Shown piece by piece: positions 25,737 to 33,651 of a DNA stretch of 44,029 bases (its first letter is position 1; the number at the start of each line of letters is the position of its first letter). The stretch is taken from NCBI RefSeq assembly GCF_013778455.1, contig NZ_JACEHE010000047.1, forward strand, positions 1-44,029, read 5' to 3'. Made by a program: the position numbers and the translations under genes. Under the pieces are notes generated by a model. It was not told the origin of the DNA, did not search any database, and saw only the letters and a list, made by a program, of their open reading frames with translations. Source of the stretch: Streptomyces himalayensis subsp. himalayensis. GTDB lineage: Bacteria > Actinomycetota > Actinomycetes > Streptomycetales > Streptomycetaceae.

Positions 25737-25773
25737 GGAGGGGGCGCCCGGAATCATTCCGGGCGCCCCCTCC
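25737..25773. terminator. Bidirectional hairpin terminator
   Basis: There is a perfect 17-base stem, GGAGGGGGCGCCCGGAA with TTCCGGGCGCCCCCTCC, and a 3-base loop. It lies between the convergent DUF3159 and TrkA genes. The rest of 25678-25942 contains only low-complexity sequence. Confidence 0.9.
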
Positions 25774-25942
25774 ATGTTTGCCCGCCGTCGCGGGTGTGCC
25801 GCTGTGCCCACGCTCCCACGAGCTCTCGGCTTGGCACGAGCAGGTGGGAGCCCTATCGCCCAGCGGCACGACTGCCCGCAGCGGCGGCACGCCCACAGCA
25901 GCGGCACGACCCCCCACAGCGACCAGCGGCTAGCGGCTCGCG

Positions 25943-26620
25943 TCAGCTCGCCGCGTCCTCCCGGCGTACCGACAGCAGGTCCTCGAGTTGTTCCTCGCGG
26001 GCCTGGGCAGCCACGAACAGGAGCTCGTCGCCCGCCTCCAGGGAGTCCTCCTGGGTGGGGGCGAGGACCCGATTGCCGCGGATGATCGTCACCAGCGACG
26101 TGTCCTCGGGCCACTCGACATCGCCGACCTGCGTGCCGGCCAGGGCCGACTCGGGCGGGAGCGTCAGTTCGACCAGGTTCGCGTCGCCGTGGCTGAAGCG
26201 CAGCAGGCGGACCAGGTCGCCGACGCTGACCGCCTCCTCGACCAGGGCCGACATCAGGCGCGGCGTGGAGACGGCGACGTCGACGCCCCACGCCTCGTTG
26301 AACAGCCACTCGTTCTTGGGGTTGTTCACGCGGGCGACGACCCGCGGGACCCCGTACTCGGTCTTCGCGAGCAGCGAGACGACGAGGTTGACCTTGTCGT
26401 CACCCGTGGCCGCGATGACCACGTTGCAGCGCTGCAGCGCCGCCTCGTCGAGCGAGGTGATCTCGCAGGCGTCGGCGAGGAGCCACTCGGCCTGCGGTAC
26501 GCGCTCGACCGAGATGGCGGTCGGCGCCTTGTCGATGAGAAGGACCTCGTGCCCGTTCTCCAGCAGCTCGCCGGCGATGGAACGACCCACCGCACCGGCT
26601 CCGGCAATGGCGACCCTCAT
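25943..26620 (-). CDS. TrkA/RCK-family potassium-channel regulatory protein (second of pair)
   Basis: The 225-residue protein has an N-terminal Rossmann RCK-N (TrkA-N) domain with nucleotide motif MRVAIAGAGAVGRSIA and acidic residue in VLLIDKAP. A C-terminal TrkA-C domain follows (about 140-215; VELTLPPESALAGTQVGDVEWPEDTSLVTIIRGNRVLAP). Such proteins gate Trk/Ktr-type K+ transporters in response to NAD(H) or ATP, and in many bacteria c-di-AMP at the RCK-C domain. The start ATG overlaps the stop of the upstream trkA-like gene (ATGA), so they are translationally coupled and probably form a hetero-oligomer. No TrkH/KtrB membrane subunit is in the window. Confidence 0.92.
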   Translation of the reverse strand: MRVAIAGAGAVGRSIAGELLENGHEVLLIDKAPTAISVERVPQAEWLLADACEITSLDEAALQRCNVVIAATGDDKVNLVVSLLAKTEYGVPRVVARVNNPKNEWLFNEAWGVDVAVSTPRLMSALVEEAVSVGDLVRLLRFSHGDANLVELTLPPESALAGTQVGDVEWPEDTSLVTIIRGNRVLAPTQEDSLEAGDELLFVAAQAREEQLEDLLSVRREDAAS

Positions 26621-27288
26621 CAGTGACCGCCCTCCTCAGGACCCTCGGCGAACGCCGCCTCGACCTTCTCGACGTCGTCCGTACGCATCATCACGTGGAC
26701 GAGATCGCCTTCCTGCAGAACCGTCTGCGAGGTCGGCAGAATCGCCTCGCCCAGCCGCGTCAGGAACGCGACCCGGACCCCGGTCTCCTCCTGGAGCCGG
26801 CTGATCCTGTGGCCGACCCAGGCCGGTGACGTGTGTACCTCGGCGAGCTGCACCCCGCCGGTGGGGTCGCGCCACAGCGGCTCCGCGCCGGACGGCAGCA
26901 GGCGCCGCAGCATCTGGTCGGCGGTCCAGCGGACCGTCGCCACGGTCGGGATGCCAAGACGCTGGTAGACCTCGGCGCGGCGGGGGTCGTAGATCCTTGC
27001 CGCGACGTTCTCGATGCCGAACATCTCGCGGGCCACCCGGGCCGCGATGATGTTCGAGTTGTCGCCGCTGCTGACGGCGGCGAAGGCGCCCGCCTCCTCG
27101 ATGCCGGCCTCGCGCAGGGTGTCCTGGTCGAAGCCGATACCGGTGACGCGGCGGCCCCCGAACCCGGAGCCCAGACGACGGAACGCCGTGGGGTCCTGGT
27201 CGATCACGGCGACCGTGTGCCCCTGTTGCTCCAGGGTCTGCGCGAGAGCGGAGCCCACTCGTCCGCAGCCCATGATGACGATGTGCAC
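26620..27288 (-). CDS. TrkA/RCK-family potassium-channel regulatory protein (first of pair)
   Basis: The 222-residue protein starts MHIVIMGCGRVGSALAQTLEQQGHTVAVIDQD, an intact RCK-N nucleotide-binding motif. The TrkA-C-like half includes HTSPAWVGHRISRLQEETGVRVAFLTRLGEAILP. GTG 27288 has AGAGGT upstream. It is the promoter-proximal gene of the RCK pair. Upstream are four copies of GGGCAAC in direct and inverted order. Together with KdpDE and the KimA-like permease it points to a potassium-homeostasis neighbourhood. Confidence 0.92.
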   Translation of the reverse strand: MHIVIMGCGRVGSALAQTLEQQGHTVAVIDQDPTAFRRLGSGFGGRRVTGIGFDQDTLREAGIEEAGAFAAVSSGDNSNIIAARVAREMFGIENVAARIYDPRRAEVYQRLGIPTVATVRWTADQMLRRLLPSGAEPLWRDPTGGVQLAEVHTSPAWVGHRISRLQEETGVRVAFLTRLGEAILPTSQTVLQEGDLVHVMMRTDDVEKVEAAFAEGPEEGGH

Positions 27289-27365
27289 CTGACCTCTACC
27301 CCGCAGTCCTCGTCACCCTGCTGACCTGCGAAAACAAACTGCTCACTCTTCTCTCTCAGTAGGCC

Positions 27366-27435
27366 GGGCAACAACCGGGCAACCGCGTACGGCGTTGCCC
27401 GTTGACGAGCTTATGACGCAACCCTTGCGTTGCCC
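27366..27435. promoter_or_regulatory. Cluster of GGGCAAC repeats upstream of RCK operon
   Basis: GGGCAAC occurs at 27366-27372 and 27377-27383 (11 bases apart). Its complement GTTGCCC occurs at 27394-27400 and 27429-27435. The middle pair can form an 8-base-stem hairpin (27376-27401). The position, 80-150 bases before the RCK start, suits an operator or attenuator. Confidence 0.4.
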
Positions 27436-27531
27436 TCATCCGCGTACGTGTTTGATCGGAGCAGCACCGATCGCGCGGAGGGCGTGCGCCGTCCGGCCGC
27501 GCGCCTAACGGAGGTGGGCGGCGTACCGCCG

Positions 27532-28056
27532 TCAGTCGGCGCCCACGGCGTCGGCCTGCAGCCGCTCGACGAGCCCGGCCCGGTGCAGTCGGGCCACGGG
27601 CAGCACGAGGTCAGGGTGGCGCAGCAGAGGAGCCGCGTTCCTCTCGTATGCGTCGGGGTCGGTGAGGCGCCGGAACTCGACCGGTGAGGCTCCCATGTGC
27701 TCGGACCCGGTCAGCGCCGCCACGGCCGCGGCCGCGAGCGCGGGGTCGGTGAGCAGTGAGGCCGCCCAGCTCGCCACGACCTCGTCCACCCAGGTGCGCC
27801 ACGCGTGCTCGTCGGCGTCGAGCTCACCGGCGTCGGCTCCCACGAGCCAGTCCAGGCGCCCGGCGCCGCCCGGTCCGACGAGCGTCACCAGCGAGGCGTC
27901 CACCGCGGTCGGATAGCGCAGCCAGGCGGCCACGGTCGCCGCCTGCCGGGCCTGCGCCTCGGCGAGTACGGCATTGAGCGCCCCGGAGGCCGGAGGATAA
28001 GCGCGGATCAGCCACTGGGTGGTGGCGGCTATGACGGACGGAAGGCCGACGGACAC
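27532..28056 (-). CDS. Conserved hypothetical protein
   Basis: The 174-residue, Ala-rich, mostly helical protein starts MSVGLPSVIAATTQWLIRAY. It contains GGAGRLDWLVGADAGELDADEHAWRTWVDEVVASW and DPDAYERNAAPLLRHPDLVLPVARLHRAG. I recognise no domain and see no signal or membrane segment. GTG 28056 is chosen because GAGGAGG lies 9 bases upstream; an ATG at 28089 is possible but would place the Shine-Dalgarno inside the gene. It is divergent from the KimA-like permease gene and upstream of the RCK pair, same strand. Confidence 0.7.
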   Translation of the reverse strand: MSVGLPSVIAATTQWLIRAYPPASGALNAVLAEAQARQAATVAAWLRYPTAVDASLVTLVGPGGAGRLDWLVGADAGELDADEHAWRTWVDEVVASWAASLLTDPALAAAAVAALTGSEHMGASPVEFRRLTDPDAYERNAAPLLRHPDLVLPVARLHRAGLVERLQADAVGAD

Positions 28057-28312
28057 GCTGCCCGACCTCCTCTCGTTAGATGTGGACATTGCGTGACAAA
28101 CGCCCGCCACCGTACCTCGCCCGACGCCCGCACCTGCATGACGCACGTCACGTCGCCGGTGCACATCGGGCCTTTCGAGGACCTGGATCACGGCGTGGTC
28201 CGCGCCCTTCGCGGCCGATGTACGCATGTGTGGGTGTCCTCCTATGGCCATCCTGCGAACGTGTGGGGTGGTGGGTGGGCGATCCCCCGTTCGAACGCTT
28301 ACGATCCTCTGC

Positions 28313-30361
28313 GTGTCCAAACTGACCGACGTGCCCAAACGGATCCTGATCGGGCGCGCACTGCGCAGTGACCGGCTGGGAGAGACACTCCTGCCCAAGC
28401 GCATCGCACTCCCCGTTTTCGCCTCCGACCCGCTCTCCTCCGTCGCTTACGCGCCCGGAGAAGTCCTGCTGGTCCTGTCGATCGCGGGCCTGTCGGCGTA
28501 CCACTTCAGCCCCTGGATCGCGCTCGCCGTCGTCGTGCTGATGTTCACGGTGGTGGCGTCCTACCGGCAGAATGTGCACGCCTATCCCAGCGGCGGCGGC
28601 GACTACGAGGTGGCCAACACCAACCTCGGGCCCAAGGCCGGCCGCACGGTCGCCAGCGCCCTCCTTGTCGACTACGTCCTGACCGTCGCCGTGTCGATCT
28701 CGTCCGGCGTGGAGAACCTCGGCTCGGCCATCCCCTTCTTCGTCGAGCACAAGGTCGCATGCGCTGTCGGCATCATCGTGCTGCTGACGCTGATGAACCT
28801 GCGGGGCGTCAAGGAGTCCGGCAAGCTCTTCGCCATCCCGACGTATGTCTTCGTGGCCAGCGTCTTCATCATGATCATGTGGGGTGCGTTCCGCGGGATC
28901 GTCCTCGACGACACCATGAAGGCCCCCACCGCCGACTTCGAGATCAAGCCGGAGCACCAGGGCCTCGCGGGATTCGCGCTCGTCTTCCTGCTGCTGCGCG
29001 CCTTCTCCTCCGGCTGTGCCGCGCTGACCGGCGTCGAGGCCATCAGCAACGGCGTGCCCGCCTTCCGCAAGCCCAAGAGCAGGAACGCGGCGAACACGCT
29101 CGCGCTGATGGGCGTCCTGGCCGTCACCATGTTCTGCGGCATCATCGGCCTGGCCATGGTCACGAATGTCCGCATGGCCGAGAACCCCGCTCACGACCTG
29201 CTCCGCGACGGCGCTCCGGTCGGTGAGGACTACGTCCAGAACCCGGTGATCACGCAGGTCGCGGCTGCCGTCTTCGGCGACGGGACGTTCTTCTTCATCC
29301 TCCTCGCCGCGGCCACCGCGCTGGTGCTGTTCCTCGCGGCCAACACCGCGTACAACGGCTTCCCGGTGCTCGGCTCGATCCTCGCGCAGGACCGCTACAT
29401 GCCGCGCCAGCTGCACACCCGCGGCGACCGGCTCGCCTTCTCCAACGGCATCGTGCTCCTCGCGGGCGCCGCCGCGCTGCTCGTCTGGATCTACGGAGCC
29501 GACTCGACCCGCCTGATCCAGCTCTACATCGTCGGCGTGTTCGTGTCCTTCACGCTCAGCCAGACCGGCATGGTCCGGCACTGGAACCGCCATCTGAGGA
29601 CCGAGACCGACCCGGCGAAGCGCCGCCGCATGATCCGCTCCCGCGCGATCAACACCTTCGGCGCCTTCTTCACCGGCCTCGTCCTGGTCGTCGTCCTCGT
29701 CACCAAGTTCACGCACGGCGCCTGGGTCGCCCTGCTCGGCATGGTGATCTTCTACGTGACGATGACCTCGATCCGCCGCCACTACGACCGCGTGGCCGAG
29801 GAGCTCGCGGCCCCCGAGGGCCCGGCCGACGACATCGTCCGCCCCTCCCGCGTCCACTCGGTCGTACTCGTCTCCAAGATCCACCGGCCGACGCTGCGCG
29901 CCGTCGCGTACGCCAAGCTGCTCCGCTCCGACACCCTCGAGGCGCTCAGCGTCAATGTCGACCCGGCGGAGACCAAGGCCCTGAAGGAGGAGTGGGACCG
30001 GCGCGGCATAGACGTACCGCTCAAGGTCCTCGACTCGCCGTACCGCGAGGTCACCCGGCCGGTCATCGAGTACGTCAAGGGTCTGCGCCGCGAGTCCCCG
30101 CGGGACGCGATCAGCGTGATCATCCCCGAGTACGTGGTGGGCCACTGGTACGAGCAGCTCCTGCACAACCAGAGCGCGCTCCGGCTCAAGGGCCGGCTGC
30201 TGTTCACGCCCGGCGTGATGGTGACCTCCGTGCCCTATCAGCTGGAGTCCTCCGAGGTGGCGAGGAAGCGGGCCCGCAAGCGCCAGGAGTGGAACGCGCC
30301 CGGTTCGGTGCGGCGCGGTCCCGTGGAGAAGCGGCCGAAGGAGCCGAGCGCCAAGAGCTGA
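28313..30361 (+). CDS. KimA-like APC-superfamily potassium importer (large permease with cytoplasmic C-terminal domain)
   Basis: The protein has 682 residues: about 12 membrane helices (to residue about 510) and a C-terminal soluble domain. The N-terminus ALPVFASDPLSSVAYAPGEVLLVLS matches the KimA/YdaO group, as does AYPSGGGDYEVANTNLG. The soluble domain (VHSVVLVSKIHRPTLRAVAYAKLLRSDTLEALSVNVDP) has universal-stress-protein character. B. subtilis KimA, about 600 residues, is a K+/H+ symporter inhibited by c-di-AMP. Potassium transport here is inferred from this resemblance and from the neighbouring RCK and Kdp genes; amino-acid transport is the alternative. GTG 28313 (MSKLTDVPKR) fits best. 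Confidence 0.8.
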   Translation: MSKLTDVPKRILIGRALRSDRLGETLLPKRIALPVFASDPLSSVAYAPGEVLLVLSIAGLSAYHFSPWIALAVVVLMFTVVASYRQNVHAYPSGGGDYEVANTNLGPKAGRTVASALLVDYVLTVAVSISSGVENLGSAIPFFVEHKVACAVGIIVLLTLMNLRGVKESGKLFAIPTYVFVASVFIMIMWGAFRGIVLDDTMKAPTADFEIKPEHQGLAGFALVFLLLRAFSSGCAALTGVEAISNGVPAFRKPKSRNAANTLALMGVLAVTMFCGIIGLAMVTNVRMAENPAHDLLRDGAPVGEDYVQNPVITQVAAAVFGDGTFFFILLAAATALVLFLAANTAYNGFPVLGSILAQDRYMPRQLHTRGDRLAFSNGIVLLAGAAALLVWIYGADSTRLIQLYIVGVFVSFTLSQTGMVRHWNRHLRTETDPAKRRRMIRSRAINTFGAFFTGLVLVVVLVTKFTHGAWVALLGMVIFYVTMTSIRRHYDRVAEELAAPEGPADDIVRPSRVHSVVLVSKIHRPTLRAVAYAKLLRSDTLEALSVNVDPAETKALKEEWDRRGIDVPLKVLDSPYREVTRPVIEYVKGLRRESPRDAISVIIPEYVVGHWYEQLLHNQSALRLKGRLLFTPGVMVTSVPYQLESSEVARKRARKRQEWNAPGSVRRGPVEKRPKEPSAKS

Positions 30362-30524
30362 CCTGGCGCCGACGCTCCTGTGGTGAACGGCCGGACGATA
30401 CCCAACGTAGACTGGTGGGCTGTTGTCCGGCCGATTCTGACGTGCGCCGACCGTTCGCTTCGTAGGTCGTCCGTTCGTTTCTCGCGCCGTCCGTTCGTTC
30501 CTTACGTTGTGGAGTCACCCCGCC

Positions 30525-31853
30525 ATGCAGGCAGAACCGAAGAATTCGCTGGTGGGGGAGGAGTACGAGGTCGAGATCGGCCCCGTCGCCCACGGTGGCC
30601 ACTGCATCGCCCGTACCGACGAAGGGCAGGTGCTGTTCGTACGGCACGCCCTGCCCGGAGAGCGGGTCGTCGCGCGCGTCACGGAGGGCGAGGAGGACTC
30701 CCGCTTCCTGCGCGCCGATGCCGTACGGATCCTCGAGCCGTCCAAGGACCGCGTCGAGGCGCCCTGCCCGTACGCCGGTCCCGGCCGCTGCGGCGGCTGC
30801 GACTGGCAGCATGCCAAGCCGGGCGCGCAGCGGCGGCTGAAGGGCGAGGTCGTCGCGGAGCAGCTGAAGCGCCTCGCGGGCCTCACGCCGGAGGAGGCCG
30901 GCTGGGACGGCACGGTCATGCCCGCCGAGGGCGACAAGCTTCCCGCCGGGCAGGTGCCCGCGTGGCGCACGCGCGTTCAGTACGCGGTGGACGAGCACGG
31001 GAAGGCCGGTCTTCGCCGCCACCGTTCGCACGAGGTCGAGCCGATCGAGCACTGCATGATCGCCGCGGAGGGCGTCAGCGAGCTGGGCATCGAGCAGCGC
31101 GACTGGACCGGCATGGCGTCGATCGAGGCGATCGCCGCGACCGGCTCCCAGGACCGCCAGGTGATCCTCACGCCCAAGCCGGGCGCCCGCCTGCCGATCG
31201 TCGAACTGGACAAGCCGGTCTCGGTGATGCGGGTCGAGGAGAAGGACGGCGGAGTCCACCGCGTCCACGGCCGGCCCTTCGTGCGCGAGCGCGCCGACGG
31301 CCGCACCTACCGGGTCGGCAGCGGCGGGTTCTGGCAGGTCCACCCGAAGGCCGCCGACACCCTCGTCAAGGCCGTGATGCAGGGCCTGCTGCCGCGCAAG
31401 GGCGAGATGGCGCTCGACCTCTACTGCGGCGTGGGCCTGTTCGCGGGAGCCCTCGCGGACCGGGTCGGCGAGAAAGGCGCGGTGCTCGGCATCGAGTCCG
31501 GCAAGCGCGCGGTCGAGGACGCCCGCCACAACCTGGCCGACTTCGACCGGGTCCGCATCGAACAGGGCAGGGTCGAGTCCGTCCTGCCGCGCACCGGCAT
31601 CACCGAGGTCGACCTGATCGTCCTCGACCCGCCCCGCGCCGGCGCGGGCAAGAAGACCGTCCAGCACCTGTCCTCACTGGGCGCCCGCCGCATCGCCTAC
31701 GTCGCCTGCGACCCGGCGGCGCTGGCCCGCGACCTGGCGTACTTCCGCGAGGGCGGCTACCGGGTGCGGACGCTTCGGGCGTTCGATCTGTTTCCGATGA
31801 CGCATCATGTGGAGTGCGTGGCGATTCTGGAGCCCGCAGGAAAGGGCGCCTGA
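30525..31853 (+). CDS. TRAM-domain class I SAM-dependent RNA methyltransferase (TrmA/RlmC/RlmD type)
   Basis: The 442-residue protein has an N-terminal TRAM OB-fold (about 8-70, EYEVEIGPVAHGGHCIARTDEGQVLFVRHALPGE). A [4Fe-4S]-type Cys cluster follows (APCPYAGPGRCGGCDWQH and later EHC), then FWQVHPKAAD. The SAM motif is LDLYCGVGLFAG, then DPPRAG. The catalytic Cys is in YVACDPAALARDL. It methylates a uridine (m5U) in tRNA or rRNA; the exact target is not clear. ATG 30525 has GGAG 11 bases upstream. The leader contains the direct repeat CGTCCGTTCGTT twice (about 30467-30500). A hairpin terminator follows. Confidence 0.92.
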   Translation: MQAEPKNSLVGEEYEVEIGPVAHGGHCIARTDEGQVLFVRHALPGERVVARVTEGEEDSRFLRADAVRILEPSKDRVEAPCPYAGPGRCGGCDWQHAKPGAQRRLKGEVVAEQLKRLAGLTPEEAGWDGTVMPAEGDKLPAGQVPAWRTRVQYAVDEHGKAGLRRHRSHEVEPIEHCMIAAEGVSELGIEQRDWTGMASIEAIAATGSQDRQVILTPKPGARLPIVELDKPVSVMRVEEKDGGVHRVHGRPFVRERADGRTYRVGSGGFWQVHPKAADTLVKAVMQGLLPRKGEMALDLYCGVGLFAGALADRVGEKGAVLGIESGKRAVEDARHNLADFDRVRIEQGRVESVLPRTGITEVDLIVLDPPRAGAGKKTVQHLSSLGARRIAYVACDPAALARDLAYFREGGYRVRTLRAFDLFPMTHHVECVAILEPAGKGA

Positions 31854-31882
31854 CCTGCTGCTTTGCAGTGGAGGCGGGAGGT

Positions 31883-31915
31883 CTCGACCTGTTTCGGGGG
31901 ATCCAACAGGTCGAG
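31883..31915 (+). terminator. Hairpin terminator after RNA methyltransferase gene
   Basis: There is a perfect 11-base stem, CTCGACCTGTT with AACAGGTCGAG, and an 11-base loop. Confidence 0.75.
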
Positions 31916-32551
31916 GTTTCTGCCATGGCTTCACCTGCGATTTGTGCTCGGGCGACGGGTGGGGCGGCATCGGCGTGCTTGGTTTTCGGAATTCTTGACG
32001 CTCGTATGACGCTCATGATCTGCCGGTGGAGTCGACCGGCAGGGGGTCGTGAGGGCCGTTGGGAAAGTGCCTGGATTTCGGATGGCGACGCTTTGGCTCT
32101 GATCCAGGCCGCGAGCCTGTAGGTGCGTCACGCAGCGGCACGAGGAGGGGACCACGGAGGGCCCCGAGAGGCTCCGAAAGTTTCGAAAGCGACGCGAAGA
32201 AAGTTTTGAAAACCCCGCACACGCTGGCGTTCTGTCCCTCCCGGATTCCATTCCATCCCTCACGCCGGTTCGTGTGAGAGGCGGCTTGACCAGCGAAGGC
32301 GCACTCATCAAGGCTTCCTCTGGTTAAGGAAATGTTTCCGAAAGGCTGTCGAAAGCGTTGACAGGGTCATGAGGCTCTACGAAAACTATGGCCACCGAAC
32401 GACAGGAGTCCGTCGTTCCCCTCGCGTCATGTGACCGGGGACGCCGGTCGGTCGGTACTGCACGACGACGGGCGACCCCCGCCGTGTTCCATGCAAGGCC
32501 GCCGGGCAGCAGAAGCCGCCCGGTCCCCACCAGCCTTCATCGGGAGGATGC
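31916..32551. promoter_or_regulatory. Xylanase upstream region with CGAAA/TTTCG palindromes
   Basis: CGAAAGTTTCG (32175-32185) overlaps the palindrome TTTCGAAA (32181-32188). GGAAATGTTTCC (32328-32339) is followed by CCGAAAGG and TCGAAAGC. TTGACA at 32358-32363 is a likely -35. Such CGAAA-N-TTTCG boxes have been described upstream of Streptomyces xylanase genes. GGGAGG at 32542-32547 is the ribosome-binding site. No other gene is seen. Confidence 0.6.
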
Positions 32552-33295
32552 ATGCAGCAGGACGGCACGCAGCAGGACCAGATCCAGCAGAACCCCGCTC
32601 CCCTCAACGGCGTGAGCCGACTCAACGGCATGAGCCGACGAGGCTTCCTCGGCGGCGCCGGCACCGTCGCGCTCGCCACCGCGTCCGGGCTGCTGCTGCC
32701 CGGCACCGCCCATGCCGCCACCACCATCACCACCAACCAGACCGGCACCGACGGCATGTACTACTCGTTCTGGACCGACGGCGGCGGCTCCGTCTCCATG
32801 ACGCTCAACGGCGGCGGCAGCTACAGCACCAGGTGGACCAACTGCGGCAACTTCGTCGCCGGCAAGGGCTGGAGCACCGGCGGACGCAGGACGGTCCGCT
32901 ACACCGGCTACTTCAACCCGTCGGGCAACGGCTACGGCTGCCTCTACGGCTGGACCTCGAACCCGCTGGTGGAGTACTACATCGTCGACAACTGGGGCAG
33001 CTACCGGCCCACCGGCACCCACAAGGGCACCGTCTACAGTGACGGCGGCACGTACGACATCTACCAGACGACCCGGTACAACGCCCCGTCCGTGGAAGGC
33101 ACCAAGACCTTCCAGCAGTACTGGAGCGTCCGGCAGTCGAAGGTGACCAGCGGCTCCGGCACCATCACCACCGGCAACCACTTCGACGCCTGGGCCCGCG
33201 CGGGCATGAACATGGGCCAGTTCAGGTACTACATGATCATGGCCACCGAGGGTTACCAGAGCAGCGGAAGCTCGAACATCACGGTCAGCGGCTGA
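32552..33295 (+). CDS. Secreted GH11 endo-1,4-beta-xylanase (Tat exported, single domain)
   Basis: The protein has 247 residues. The N-terminus carries a twin-arginine signal, SRRGFLGGAGTVALATASGL, with likely cleavage after AHA. The mature part is a complete GH11 beta-jelly-roll. The catalytic nucleophile is Glu141 in PLVEYYIVDNWG and the acid/base is Glu233 in MATEGYQSSG. It ends in ITVSG with no carbohydrate-binding module, as in XlnC-type Tat-dependent xylanases. ATG 32552 is preceded by GGGAGG; an in-frame Met before the RR motif is also possible. It hydrolyses xylan outside the cell. It is followed by a hairpin terminator. Confidence 0.95.
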   Translation: MQQDGTQQDQIQQNPAPLNGVSRLNGMSRRGFLGGAGTVALATASGLLLPGTAHAATTITTNQTGTDGMYYSFWTDGGGSVSMTLNGGGSYSTRWTNCGNFVAGKGWSTGGRRTVRYTGYFNPSGNGYGCLYGWTSNPLVEYYIVDNWGSYRPTGTHKGTVYSDGGTYDIYQTTRYNAPSVEGTKTFQQYWSVRQSKVTSGSGTITTGNHFDAWARAGMNMGQFRYYMIMATEGYQSSGSSNITVSG

Positions 33296-33314
33296 CCGCT
33301 GTCCGGCGAACAAC

Positions 33315-33353
33315 CGGCTGCGGGCCCCGTCCTCGTGACGGGTCCCGCAGCCG
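33315..33353 (+). terminator. Hairpin terminator after xylanase gene
   Basis: There is a 17-base stem, CGGCTGCGGGCCCCGTC with GACGGGTCCCGCAGCCG (one mismatch), and a 5-base loop. Confidence 0.85.
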
Positions 33354-33476
33354 TGGTCGTTGCGGACGGCGGGGTGGGTTCAAGGCGGCCTCGAACTCCT
33401 GGCACTTTGGCGTCCCAGCCACGGCGCGACGCTCAGCAACTCGTTGCGGGAACGTCATCGCGTGGGCGGACCGGCC

Positions 33477-33590
33477 TCAGGTTCCCGCTTCCTCCACGAC
33501 CTCCTGGGCCGGGCCGCGCAACTCGTCCAGCGACTCCGGCGGACGTCGCCGAAACTTCTCCCGGTACAGCGCGAGGTCCTCGGAATCCAC
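33477..33590 (-). pseudogene. Possible small gene or coding remnant (37 aa)
   Basis: Downstream of the P-type ATPase, a short minus-strand frame reads DSEDLALYREKFRRRPPESL and ends EEAGT. The third positions are GC-rich and the composition is that of a charged helix, so it looks like protein. No Shine-Dalgarno precedes the GTG at 33590. It may be the tail of a lost gene. The rest of 33354-33651 holds nothing I recognise. Confidence 0.3.
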
Positions 33591-33651
33591 GCCGGCGCCG
33601 TGAACCCCGTGGCCACAACCACCGTGGGAAAAGGCAGCCTTGGGCCTGCTC

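Noticed and set aside
28148..30166. 672-codon minus-strand frame opposite the KimA-like permease
   Set aside because: Asp/Glu/His-rich low-complexity composition typical of the antisense of a GC-rich membrane protein gene.
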